Assembly (NCBI RefSeq): GCF_009193325.2
Contig: NZ_CP059856.1
Coordinates: forward strand, 2,294,001-2,358,000
DNA: 64,000 nt
Direction: 5' to 3'
Source of the DNA: Bacteroides zhangwenhongii
GTDB taxonomy: Bacteria > Bacteroidota > Bacteroidia > Bacteroidales > Bacteroidaceae
A program made the position numbers and the translations under genes. The notes below the pieces were generated by a model. The model was not told the DNA's origin. It searched no databases and was given only the letters and a program-made list of their open reading frames with translations. Shown piece after piece: positions 33,135 to 41,005 of this stretch. Position 1 is the first letter of the stretch, and each line of letters begins with the position of its first letter.

Positions 33135-34037
33135 ATGAAACAGAAAAATACATTGGACTTAAATACCGTGCATGAATGCAATCGTTGTCTGGACTGCAAA
33201 ACATTGCATCCTCAGGTGAGTCTTATTAACTTGGAAAATCCGTGTCTGGAGCAGGATACTGTCAAGTTCGAATTCTACGCTATCTTACTGATAGAAGACT
33301 GTCCGGACGAATGTTCATGTTGCGGCCGGAAGTATTATGATTATTCCAATGCGACAATGGTCTTTCTTAAACCGGGTGAAGTTTTCCGAATGAGCAAGGA
33401 AAAGACCTTACCCAGCAAAGGCTTTTTGCTGGTGTTTCATCCGGACTTGCTGTTTCAGACCACATTGAAGAACCACATCAATAATTACACCTTCTTCCAC
33501 TATCACAAAGAAGAGGCATTGCATCTATCGCAGCGTGAAACGGAGAAAGTCACCTGCTGTCTATGGAATATAGAGGAAGAACTGCATCATTCGATTGATA
33601 CACATAGCAGGACTATCCTTTCACGGCATATCGAACTATTACTGGATTACTGCACTCGTTACTACGAACGTCAGTTTATCACCCGCGAAAACAGGAATAA
33701 GGCAATTCTCAGAAAAATGGAACAGTTGCTTGAGGATTATATAGAGTTGGGGAAATTACAAAATGGCAAACTTCCTACACCCGACTATCTGGCGGAAAGG
33801 CTCAATCTTTCTCCTGTTTATTTTACAGACCTGCTGAAATTTGAAACAGGCAAGACTTTGGAACAGTATTTCCAACTCAAACGATTGGAGACTGCTAAAC
33901 GAATGCTGATGAAAGACGGTGCCACACCCACTGCCGTTTCCCGTCAATTAGGCTATCCGAATGTACAGCATTTCAGCCTTATATTCAAGAAAATAACAGG
34001 TATGTCACCAAGTGATTATCCAAAACAGGTGAATTAA
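33135..34037 (+). CDS. AraC-family regulator (second of two tandem paralogues)
   Basis: The 300-residue protein follows 7 bases after the first AraC gene. ATG at 33135 is preferred to an in-frame GTG inside the upstream gene. The DNA-binding region (about 200-297) ends SRQLGYPNVQHFSLIFKKIT..PSDYPKQVN. The N-terminal half has extra cysteines absent from its partner (CNRCLDCK, CPDECSCCGRK), suggesting metal binding or redox sensing. The similar core and dissimilar cysteines point to a divided role after duplication. Confidence 0.9.
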   Translation: MKQKNTLDLNTVHECNRCLDCKTLHPQVSLINLENPCLEQDTVKFEFYAILLIEDCPDECSCCGRKYYDYSNATMVFLKPGEVFRMSKEKTLPSKGFLLVFHPDLLFQTTLKNHINNYTFFHYHKEEALHLSQRETEKVTCCLWNIEEELHHSIDTHSRTILSRHIELLLDYCTRYYERQFITRENRNKAILRKMEQLLEDYIELGKLQNGKLPTPDYLAERLNLSPVYFTDLLKFETGKTLEQYFQLKRLETAKRMLMKDGATPTAVSRQLGYPNVQHFSLIFKKITGMSPSDYPKQVN

Positions 34038-34094
34038 AACTACTCTTTTTTCATATTTATCCTCCAAAAGCATTGTTATTCAACAAGAAAACAA

Positions 34095-34102
34095 TATCTT
34101 TG
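34095..34102 (+). promoter_or_regulatory. -7 box of the chromosomal structured RNA
   Basis: TATCTTTG lies 27 bases before the closing stem of the RNA; the same octamer precedes the element copy. Confidence 0.65.
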
Positions 34103-34108
34103 TTTCCA

Positions 34109-34306
34109 CTTATTACGATTAATAACGTAGAAGCGTTTAGAATATTATCTCTGTTCAGAATCTGGTAAATTCATTAACGGTGGGATAATGGCAACTAAGC
34201 GTTCACGTCTTTGTTATATGCAAGGGCGTGGACTCTGTTGTTCATTCACCGTTAGGCTTACCAGAGCCCTGAACAGGATGAACTAACGACGTCCACGCTT
34301 CTTTTG
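34109..34306 (+). ncRNA. Structured RNA of about 170 nt, chromosomal copy
   Basis: The rod-like fold is closed by GAAGCG 34130-34135 with CGCTTC 34296-34301, followed by TTTT. Inner helices are CTGTTCAG 34151-34158 with 34269-34276, TCTGGTAA 34161-34168 with 34258-34265, AACGGTG 34176-34182 with 34247-34253, CAAC 34192-34195 with 34237-34240, and CACGTCTTT 34204-34212 with AAGGGCGTG 34222-34230 around a TTATATG-containing loop. Closing stem to closing stem is 172 bases, against 170 for the copy on the element. GCAACTAA, TTATATG, TGTTGTT and AACTAAC are shared while most helices differ in sequence but not in pairing. GTCCACGC near the 3' end could also pair with GCGTGGAC of the apical arm, a possible switch. 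Confidence 0.75.
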
Positions 34307-34354
34307 TATATATACGGTATCCGGACGCATACTACCACAACAAACAATCGTAAA

Positions 34355-35038
34355 ATGAACAACATTATTACAAAGTTCTTTGCATCTTTATTAGCCTACG
34401 GGGTAGCTAATAAGAAAAAGCGTTTTTCGGCAATCGGTCATTTCTCTGAGGGCTTAGCTCCGGCCAGAGGCAAAATACAATGGGGATACATCAACAAAGG
34501 ATATGATATCATCATTCCTTTACAATATGAACGGGCTTTTTCCTTCAAAGAGAACTTAGCTATGGTAGTACGCGACTCCCAATATGGATATATCGACCGC
34601 ACAGGACATATACAAATTCCTTTTAACTTTTCAGCAGCCCATTCGTTCGAACAAGAATGTGCACGAGTATGCAATGACGGATTATGGGGGCTGATCGACA
34701 GACAAGGCAATTATATTCTTCCACCAACATACAGTCTGATAGAGCAATTCACCGAAGGACTGGCACTCGTCTCTCTTTATAGTAAGGTGGGATTCATCAA
34801 CATGAAAGGCAAAGTCGTCATTCCATTAGAATATGACAACGGTTGTCCTTTTTCTGAAGGACTAGCAGCCGTCTGCATTGAAAAACAATCCGCCAAATGG
34901 GGATACATAGACAAAGAAAATCAAGAAATACTTCCTTTTAAATACGATATAGCAGAACCCTTTTATAACAACATAGCCCGAGTGGGTCTCTATGGAAAAA
35001 GCATGAAAATCAATAAGCAGGGCAGCGAATGTCTGTAA
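34355..35038 (+). CDS. WG-repeat protein
   Basis: The 227-residue protein contains about six tandem WG-type repeats with the pattern WGYINKG, YGYIDRTG, WGLIDRQG, VGFINMKG and WGYIDKEN, each followed by PL/PF..Y strands and FSEGLA-like turns. The repeats form beta-structures thought to mediate binding. There is no signal peptide or enzymatic motif. ATG at 34355 is chosen because the upstream extension starts only with TTG inside the 3' end of the structured RNA. It lies 53 bases downstream of that RNA; a functional link is unproven. Confidence 0.85.
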   Translation: MNNIITKFFASLLAYGVANKKKRFSAIGHFSEGLAPARGKIQWGYINKGYDIIIPLQYERAFSFKENLAMVVRDSQYGYIDRTGHIQIPFNFSAAHSFEQECARVCNDGLWGLIDRQGNYILPPTYSLIEQFTEGLALVSLYSKVGFINMKGKVVIPLEYDNGCPFSEGLAAVCIEKQSAKWGYIDKENQEILPFKYDIAEPFYNNIARVGLYGKSMKINKQGSECL

Positions 35039-35098
35039 CCAACCACTCCGGCATTCATTTCATCTCAGCCTACAGTATTCTGCCTTAACGCTCATTTT

Positions 35099-35190
35099 CA
35101 CCACAGATTACACGGATTTACACAGATAATAAATATTGATTATTGATATATTAAAATCTAATCTGAGAAAATCCGTGTAAATCTGTGATG
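35099..35190. repeat. Long imperfect inverted repeat between convergent genes
   Basis: A left arm starting CACAGATTACACGGATTT (about 35102) matches the reverse complement of a right arm ending AAATCCGTGTAAATCTGTG (to about 35188) over about 27 bases. The roughly 33-base centre is almost pure A/T. It lies between the WG-repeat gene and the minus-strand FabK-like gene. The same style of CACAGA/ACACGGA palindrome recurs at 39054-39146, which suggests a dispersed intergenic element family. Confidence 0.65.
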
Positions 35191-35208
35191 AATTATGATA
35201 CAGCCTTA

Positions 35209-36144
35209 CTAGAAATATTTCTTCTCCGCCGCCCGTTGCCAAGCCTCCACCAATTCCGTCATGACTTCCGATACTGACTGTCTGCGGGATACAATGGCGG
35301 ATACTTGACCGATCTCCAGCTCACCCTCTTCCAAATCACCTTCAAATATACCTTTCTTGGCACGACCGCGTCCGAGCAAGATTCTTAATTCTTCGGGAGT
35401 AGCACCACTATCCTCCGCTTTCTCCACAGCTTCCCGAAAAGCATTCTTCACCAAACGTGTCGGAGCCAGTTTCTTCAACAGCAATTTCGTGTCTCCTTCA
35501 CCCAGACTCAAACAATAGTCTTTGAATACCGGACTGGCAGAGCTTTCTTCCGTCAGGGCAAAACGGGTTCCGATCTGCACTCCTTCGGCTCCCAACACCA
35601 TAGCTGCTAGAATACCTTCCCCCGTACCGATGCCACCTGCCGCAATCAACGGCAATGTAGTAGCTTCACGCACGGCCGGAATCAGACAGAAAGTCGTTGT
35701 TTCCTCACGTCCATTGTGCCCGCCGGCTTCAAAACCTTCGGCAACTACCGCATCCACTCCCGCTTCCTCACATTTCACTGCAAAACGGGAAGAAGAAACG
35801 ACATGAATCACCGTAATGCCACGTTCTTTCAGCCATCCTGTCCACGTTTTCGGATTTCCTGCAGAAGTAAAGACAATCTTTACTCCTTCCTCCACCACAA
35901 TATTCATTATTTCTTCTATCTGAGGATACATCAAAGGAATGTTCACCCCAAAAGGAAATCTCGTTGCCGCACGGCATTTACGGATATGCTCGCGCAAAGT
36001 CTCCGGATGCATGGATCCGGCACCGATCAGTCCTAAGCCACCCGCGTTACTCACTGCGGAAGCCAGTCGCCAACCGCTACACCAAACCATACCACCTTGA
36101 ATAATGGGATACCGAATCCCTAGAAGAGAAGTTATTCTGTTCAT
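35209..36144 (-). CDS. FabK-like / nitronate monooxygenase family flavoprotein
   Basis: The 311-residue protein has an FMN-binding TIM barrel with PIIQGGMVWCSGWRLASAVSNAGGLGLIG at the N-terminus, AVVAEGFEAGGHNG with the conserved catalytic-type His, LPLIAAGGIGTGEG and GAEGVQIGTRFALTEES. These are shared by enoyl-ACP reductase FabK and nitronate monooxygenases, and sequence alone does not separate them. ATG at 36144 is used in place of a TTG six codons earlier. It follows DUF4858 by about 40 bases as the last gene of the sigma-factor operon. Confidence 0.85.
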   Translation of the reverse strand: MNRITSLLGIRYPIIQGGMVWCSGWRLASAVSNAGGLGLIGAGSMHPETLREHIRKCRAATRFPFGVNIPLMYPQIEEIMNIVVEEGVKIVFTSAGNPKTWTGWLKERGITVIHVVSSSRFAVKCEEAGVDAVVAEGFEAGGHNGREETTTFCLIPAVREATTLPLIAAGGIGTGEGILAAMVLGAEGVQIGTRFALTEESSASPVFKDYCLSLGEGDTKLLLKKLAPTRLVKNAFREAVEKAEDSGATPEELRILLGRGRAKKGIFEGDLEEGELEIGQVSAIVSRRQSVSEVMTELVEAWQRAAEKKYF

Positions 36145-36181
36145 AATAAATAAATGTATCAATACATTTTATATAACGCTT

Positions 36182-36787
36182 TTACCGGGTAATCTGTTCG
36201 ATAGGTTTATTTATCAACACGGTAGTTGAATCTCCATAAGTTTTCAACACTTCCAACGTGCGGATACGGTTATCTCTTCCAGTTTTGTTCCAGAATTCTT
36301 TCGTAAAGGCAGCCATCAAATCAAGCCCGCTAATAGTTCCGCCACAAACTGAGACATTCTCCCCTATCCGTATTTCATTCGCTTTCCGGTTACGTGTCCG
36401 GTTCGTATAGAATCTCTGCCGACGCAGTTCGTAGAAAGAATCTCCCCGCCATGTATTCTTGTTCACTCTGATCTTTTTCTGATAAACTGGATCCCAGTTA
36501 TAGCGGGTATTTGCCTTATACGGCATAAGAGTCAACACAACTTTCGGTTTAGGCAGTGCTTCGGGAAGCGACTCATCGGGCAACATCCAACGCTTCTCCT
36601 CCGACATACGGGGAGTACCCACCGCACCGCCGAAATCAATCTGCTTGACCGCCTTCGGGTTCAGCTTCAGTTCTTCACTGCCTTCCAACAACTTTTGCAG
36701 TTTGAGCGAATCTTGCGCAGACCATTGGGCATAGCATACCCCTGTCAGCAGCAGTGAGACTGCCGATATAAATAAACGTTTCCTCAT
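36182..36787 (-). CDS. DUF4858-like secreted protein
   Basis: The 201-residue protein has a signal peptide (MRKRLFISAVSLLLTGVCYA). A Lys/Leu-rich region (LQKLLEGSEELKLNPKAVKQIDFG) follows, then a mid-protein cluster of basic and aromatic residues (NTRYNWDPVYQKKIRVNK). I recognise it as resembling DUF4858 proteins of Bacteroidales; function unknown. It is one of a row of minus-strand genes beginning with an ECF sigma factor, so it is probably a member of that regulon. Confidence 0.7.
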   Translation of the reverse strand: MRKRLFISAVSLLLTGVCYAQWSAQDSLKLQKLLEGSEELKLNPKAVKQIDFGGAVGTPRMSEEKRWMLPDESLPEALPKPKVVLTLMPYKANTRYNWDPVYQKKIRVNKNTWRGDSFYELRRQRFYTNRTRNRKANEIRIGENVSVCGGTISGLDLMAAFTKEFWNKTGRDNRIRTLEVLKTYGDSTTVLINKPIEQITR

Positions 36788-36825
36788 TTTTTATTGTTTT
36801 TTATCTTCCGAAGGCTCTCCCCTTT

Positions 36826-37356
36826 TTACCACCAACGATAGCCTGTTCCACAAAGCGGCTCATCATGACACGGGTCAATCGTCCACCGGGTTTTAGGATA
36901 TTGCCGTTCCTCCCACCAGCTACGGTAACAGGCAGCTGCATCGAGCACTTCCTCATCGGTCAGGAAATAGATGGCCTCATAATTTTCTGCATTTGCCAGC
37001 ACCATCTTGCAGCCTAACGACGGAGGTGTACCTTGACGGATATACTCGATCACCCAAAGCATACACTCACCCAAACGGATCTTACCGTTGTTCGTATTAT
37101 AGACCGACGGGAACGAAGGAATAATTGTCAGATCTTCCGCATATTTCAAAAGTTCGGGAATATCCTCCTCCATGAAATGAGGCACTTCCACCACTCCTTT
37201 ATCATTCTTCATTTTATATGTACCCGCCTTCAATTGTTTCACAAAGAGATCAACATCCGGATTGTTATAATCCATTTCTTCGCTGCTGCATCCCGCAAAA
37301 GATACAATCAGGCAAACAGCCATCCACAGCATTAATAGTGTTTTTTTCATTTTCAT
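36826..37356 (-). CDS. DUF4943-like lipoprotein
   Basis: The 176-residue protein has a lipoprotein signal peptide (MKMKKTLLMLWMAVCLIVSFAGC). The mature part includes a segment VDLFVKQLKAGTYK and a C-terminal YRSWWEER with several Cys and Trp. It resembles DUF4943; no catalytic motif is visible. It lies between the anti-sigma-like barrel protein and DUF4858 in one operon. Confidence 0.7.
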   Translation of the reverse strand: MKMKKTLLMLWMAVCLIVSFAGCSSEEMDYNNPDVDLFVKQLKAGTYKMKNDKGVVEVPHFMEEDIPELLKYAEDLTIIPSFPSVYNTNNGKIRLGECMLWVIEYIRQGTPPSLGCKMVLANAENYEAIYFLTDEEVLDAAACYRSWWEERQYPKTRWTIDPCHDEPLCGTGYRWW

Positions 37357-37361
37357 AAGGG

Positions 37362-38411
37362 TTAATACGTCATGCGAAGTCCGCAGAGCAAGTTAAAGTT
37401 AGTCGGCCGCTTCGTGCGTACCGTAGCCAGTTTCGAATCGGTACTGAAATGATGCGAAACACCGGGCTCGGCAAAAACCGCAAGCCGGTCATTAATCTTA
37501 TAATTGATTCCAATACCGGCAGTTACCGCCAATTGGACAGGTTCTTCCTTAAAACTGTTATCCGTCGCACCGGCTATACATTTATCCGCCACTCCGCCTA
37601 CGGTAGCATAAAGGTCTACTTTCTTCGTATCTACCAGTGTCACGTTTACCCGCACGGGTATACCCAGATAATGTAAATGCTGTCCGGCCGAACGAAGATT
37701 TGAATAAAGCAGTCCGGTTTCTATCCCCAGATAGTCGTTCAACTTTCGTTCTACTGTTACTCCTGCGGAAACAGGTATCTTGTAAGTACCGTCCTCTGCC
37801 GGAAGCGCCATACCCACTTGAGCTTTCACAGCCCAGCAACGTTTCTTCATTATTTTCTCCGAAGTCACAGGTAAATCCGCCCGTTCTTCCTCCCGGTCGG
37901 CAGAAGTTTCCGTATTTCTATTCGCTGCCTGCCAATAACCACTATGGCGTTCGTTACCGTAAGGGCGCTCATGCCCTGTAGCCGTGGACGAGAAAGAGAA
38001 CGACATCGAGAAAGTAAAGGCAAGCGAGTCCTCATCTTCCGTATATTGCGACAACATTCCGAATGACTGAGGAGCCGGTTTCTGCAATACCGGTTCTACC
38101 GATAGCGGCAGTTGATTGACACGTATCCCGTCTCCGTCCATCTGCCCTCCATTCGTCGCGGCTATCTTGGTAAACGCTTCCTCCATCTCTTCTTTAGGTG
38201 AGAAATACAGGAAAGTGGCTGACGAAGCTGCCAGAACAAGCAGTACGGACGCCGCAGCCGCCACACGGAAGAGCAGGAGCCGACGACGATGTTGACAAGC
38301 CACAGGAATATCCTGCGAAAGCTCTTCCCAAAAACCATCCCGTACATTCATCCCGGTATCGGCGAGACGTGCGCGAAACAGAGCGGTTATTTCATCATTT
38401 TCTTTCTTCAT
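37362..38411 (-). CDS. Anti-sigma-like protein fused to an outer-membrane beta-barrel-like domain
   Basis: The 349-residue protein has a cytoplasmic N-terminus (about 1-42: ALFRARLADTGMNVRDGFWEEL), one transmembrane helix at about 46-68 (VAAAASVLLVLAASSATFLYF), a low-complexity linker, and a C-terminal domain (about 190-349) of alternating strands like small OmpA/OMP_b-brl porins, ending in an aromatic residue. It overlaps the sigma gene by 17 bases. That coupling, plus the N-terminus and the membrane helix, suggests anti-sigma function; the barrel-like C-terminus may be a periplasmic sensor or may reach the outer membrane. Confidence 0.7.
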   Translation of the reverse strand: MKKENDEITALFRARLADTGMNVRDGFWEELSQDIPVACQHRRRLLLFRVAAAASVLLVLAASSATFLYFSPKEEMEEAFTKIAATNGGQMDGDGIRVNQLPLSVEPVLQKPAPQSFGMLSQYTEDEDSLAFTFSMSFSFSSTATGHERPYGNERHSGYWQAANRNTETSADREEERADLPVTSEKIMKKRCWAVKAQVGMALPAEDGTYKIPVSAGVTVERKLNDYLGIETGLLYSNLRSAGQHLHYLGIPVRVNVTLVDTKKVDLYATVGGVADKCIAGATDNSFKEEPVQLAVTAGIGINYKINDRLAVFAEPGVSHHFSTDSKLATVRTKRPTNFNLLCGLRMTY

Positions 38412-38952
38412 GGTTCCTATACTCTTTAATTCTTTTTGCTAACAAATATTTGGCCCGGTGTAACTGCGAAGTAGACGAGTGCTCTTTAATATGAAGCAGC
38501 TTGGCTATCTCCTTGTGTGACTTCTCCTCAAACACATAAAGGTTGAAAACGGTTCGACAACCATCCGGCAATTCGGCAACAAATGTCATCAATTGCTCTT
38601 CGGAGATGCCTGCCCCTCCTCCCGAATCTGATATATCGGGGATATCGGGAAGTTGCTCTTCATGCACCACCAACTGATTTACCCGTTTCTCCCGCCGCAG
38701 GTAATCGAGTGCTTGAGTCACCATCACTCGGGTTATCCATGTACAGAGCGAAGACTCGCCCCGAAAGGAGAAATTGGTAAAAATCTTGATGAAACCGTTA
38801 TGCAGTACATCGTGCGCTACATCCATATCACCCGTATAGCGGAAACATACCGCCAGCATTTGTTTGGAATAGAGGGTGTAAAGTTCCTTTCGGGCTGAAT
38901 CCTTTCCTGCCCGACAGCCCTTTATCAGTTCTATCTCGTTTTCCAAAGTCAA
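38395..38952 (-). CDS. ECF-type RNA polymerase sigma factor
   Basis: The 185-residue protein shows region 2 (LYTLYSKQMLAVCFRYTGDMDVAHDVLHNGFIKIF) and region 4 (LPDGCRTVFNLYVFEEKSHKEIAKLLHIKEHSSTSQLHRAK). Translation must start at a TTG: the codon before TTG at 38952 is a stop in frame, and a second TTG follows two codons later. Such a weak start suggests tight translational control. It heads an operon with the anti-sigma-like barrel protein, DUF4943, DUF4858 and a FabK-like flavoprotein. Confidence 0.9.
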   Translation of the reverse strand: MTLENEIELIKGCRAGKDSARKELYTLYSKQMLAVCFRYTGDMDVAHDVLHNGFIKIFTNFSFRGESSLCTWITRVMVTQALDYLRREKRVNQLVVHEEQLPDIPDISDSGGGAGISEEQLMTFVAELPDGCRTVFNLYVFEEKSHKEIAKLLHIKEHSSTSQLHRAKYLLAKRIKEYRNHEERK

Positions 38953-39053
38953 TTACCTTTTTAAAATCGGACGTATGTCTGCGTCGTTTTACTCATTAGA
39001 CGCAAAAATTTGAGGAATGCTGCAAGGAATATTGCTAAAAGAAGTTAAACAGA

Positions 39054-39146
39054 TTCACTACAGAGGACACAGAGTACACAGAGGATTTAAACTTACTTTA
39101 TAGGAAAAATTTCCTATCATTATTCCTCTGTGTCCTCTGTGGTGAA
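39054..39146. repeat. Inverted repeat with CACAGAGGACACAGAG arms
   Basis: The left arm at about 39054-39085 and the right arm at about 39122-39146 pair over about 20 bases (TTCACYACAGAGGACACAGAG). The left arm also has an internal near-duplicate of CACAGAGGA. It follows nadC and precedes the sigma gene, so it may terminate nadC. It resembles in style the repeat at 35099. Confidence 0.6.
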
Positions 39147-39152
39147 AAAAAA

Positions 39153-40001
39153 TCAGCACGCTTTGAAGCTCATGTCCAGTCCTTTCACGGAATGCGTCAA
39201 AGCCCCGACGGAGATAAAGTCAACGCCACATTCGGCATAATCACGAAGAGTATCAAAGGTGATACCGCCGGAAGATTCGGTTTCATACTTGCCTGCCACC
39301 ATTTCTACTGCCTTTGTAGTCATTTCGGGAGTGAAGTTGTCGAACATGATACGGTCTACACCACCTAAATCAAGCACTTGTTGCAGTTCGTCGAAGTTGC
39401 GGACTTCTATTTCTATCTTCAGATCTTTACCTTTTTCCTTGCAGTATTCTTTGGCACGGGTGATGGCCTTGTCGATACCTCCGGCAAAATCCACATGATT
39501 GTCTTTCAACAGAATCATGTCGAACAACCCGATACGATGATTTACGCCACCGCCAATCTTTACTGCCATCTTTTCAAGGATACGCATACCGGGAGTTGTC
39601 TTACGGGTATCCAATACGCGGGTATGAGTGCCTTCAAGTTTCTTCGCATATTTGCGTGTCATGGTCGCGATACCGCTCATGCGCTGCATCACGTTCAACA
39701 TCAGGCGTTCGGTTTGAAGCAAGGATTGCACCTTACCTTCCACCACCATTGCCACATCACCCGGCTTCACTTCCGCACCGTCATTGATAAACACTTCGAC
39801 TTTCATCGTCGGATCGAAACGATTGAAGATTTCTTTAGCCACTTCGATACCGGCCAGCACACCGGCTTCCTTGATAAGTAATTTTGATTTTCCCATTGCC
39901 GTAGCGGGAATACATGAAAGGGTGGTATGGTCACCATCGCCTATATCTTCTGCAAAAGCAAGATCGATCAGTTTGTCGATCAGTTCTTTTTCCTTATTCA
40001 T
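39153..40001 (-). CDS. nadC: Quinolinate phosphoribosyltransferase
   Basis: The protein (282 residues) has the NadC signature: LAFAEDIGDGDHTTLSCIP near the start, TRKTTPGMRILEKMAVKIGGGVNHRIGLFD in the middle, LLKDNH, and a C-terminal SSGGITFDTLRDYAECGVDFISVGALTHS. It makes nicotinate mononucleotide from quinolinate and PRPP in NAD synthesis. ATG at 40001 is used in place of a TTG four codons earlier. Its start overlaps the end of the DUF4783 gene by eight bases, so the two are translationally coupled. No nadA or nadB is near. Confidence 0.95.
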   Translation of the reverse strand: MNKEKELIDKLIDLAFAEDIGDGDHTTLSCIPATAMGKSKLLIKEAGVLAGIEVAKEIFNRFDPTMKVEVFINDGAEVKPGDVAMVVEGKVQSLLQTERLMLNVMQRMSGIATMTRKYAKKLEGTHTRVLDTRKTTPGMRILEKMAVKIGGGVNHRIGLFDMILLKDNHVDFAGGIDKAITRAKEYCKEKGKDLKIEIEVRNFDELQQVLDLGGVDRIMFDNFTPEMTTKAVEMVAGKYETESSGGITFDTLRDYAECGVDFISVGALTHSVKGLDMSFKAC

Positions 40002-40386
40002 TGATTTTGTCAATTCTTATTTGGTGTATTAAACATTTATCCTGTACTTTTTTCAGAAAGCAGTTCACACGAAAGTTTCCGTTCGTTGTGGCCAACGTTC
40101 CGATAACGAAACTTGACTCGTCCCGCTTTCCCTGATGGTTCACTGTAAACCCATTGACTTTATTCTTCGTGAAGAAGTCTTGCATCACAGCGGTCGCTTT
40201 CTGTTTGTCAACGTTTGTCGAGCTACCTTGGAGCACCAGGTTTACCTTGTCCCCCATATACTTACTCAGCTCTTGTGAGCTTCCTCTTTTAAATGCCGTA
40301 ATCACTCCTGCCGGTATCTCCTGCGCCATTAGCAACGAGAAGGAAAGAAGCAAAGCGGCCATTCCTACGAGCACTCGTTTTCTCAT
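39994..40386 (-). CDS. DUF4783-like secreted protein
   Basis: The 130-residue protein has a signal peptide (MRKRVLVGMAALLLSFSLLMAQ) and a small NTF2-like-sized domain with YMGDKVNLVLQGSSTNVDKQ and FTVNHQGKRDESSFVIGTL. It resembles DUF4783; no catalytic residues are known. It overlaps nadC, an association that looks stable but has no clear meaning. TACCTTTG on the minus strand (plus CAAAGGTA 40443-40450) lies 56 bases upstream and is a likely promoter. Confidence 0.75.
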   Translation of the reverse strand: MRKRVLVGMAALLLSFSLLMAQEIPAGVITAFKRGSSQELSKYMGDKVNLVLQGSSTNVDKQKATAVMQDFFTKNKVNGFTVNHQGKRDESSFVIGTLATTNGNFRVNCFLKKVQDKCLIHQIRIDKINE

Positions 40387-40481
40387 AAATACAAGCTTTT
40401 AAGTTGTAGTCTAAAGGTTTAGACTTTCAACTAATGATAGGCAAAGGTAAGCATTAATTGCAGAATAACATAAAAAATGCC

Positions 40482-40489
40482 TATTTTTG
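40482..40489 (+). promoter_or_regulatory. -7 box of rlmH
   Basis: TATTTTTG, with TTG at 40458-40460 giving a 21-base spacer. This box lies after the upstream alternative start at 40458 and so supports the ATG at 40515. Confidence 0.55.
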
Positions 40490-40514
40490 TGCAATTAAAT
40501 ACAATTGCAGAGAT

Positions 40515-40988
40515 ATGAAAACAACCTTGCTCGTCGTAGGACGAACCGTAGAACAGCATTATATTACAGCTATCAACGACTATATACAGCGTACGAAACG
40601 TTATATCACTTTTGATATGGAAGTGATCCCCGAACTGAAAAATACAAAAAGTCTTTCGATGGAGGTGCAGAAAGAAAAGGAAGGGGAGCTGATTCTGAAA
40701 GCCCTTCAACCGGGTGATGTGGTGGTGTTATTGGATGAGCACGGGAAAGAGATGCGTTCCCTTGAATTTGCCGATTATATGAAACGGAAAATGAATACGG
40801 TGAACAAACGACTGGTTTTCATTATCGGAGGACCGTATGGCTTTTCGGAAAAAGTATATCAAGCGGCACACGAAAAGATTTCAATGTCAAAAATGACTTT
40901 CTCGCATCAGATGATCCGGTTGATATTCGTCGAGCAGATTTATCGGGCGATGACTATATTGAATGGAGGGCCGTATCATCACGAATAA
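40515..40988 (+). CDS. rlmH: 23S rRNA pseudouridine-1915 N3-methyltransferase
   Basis: The protein (157 residues) is a SPOUT methyltransferase. It shows ALQPGDVVVLLDEHGKEMRSLEFADYM, the SAM-binding knot FIIGGPYGFSEKVY, and a C-terminal FSHQMIRLIFVEQIYRAMTIL. It modifies helix 69 of 23S rRNA in assembled ribosomes, with SAM as donor. The length matches the family (about 155-160). ATG at 40515 lies after the promoter box and fits MKTTLLVVGR as the first strand. Confidence 0.93.
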   Translation: MKTTLLVVGRTVEQHYITAINDYIQRTKRYITFDMEVIPELKNTKSLSMEVQKEKEGELILKALQPGDVVVLLDEHGKEMRSLEFADYMKRKMNTVNKRLVFIIGGPYGFSEKVYQAAHEKISMSKMTFSHQMIRLIFVEQIYRAMTILNGGPYHHE

Positions 40989-41005
40989 AAACATTATCTC
41001 ATATA

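Noticed and set aside
34304..34354. N-terminal extension of the WG-repeat protein
   Set aside because: It begins with TTG inside the 3' end of the structured RNA and adds a low-complexity Thr/Asn stretch.
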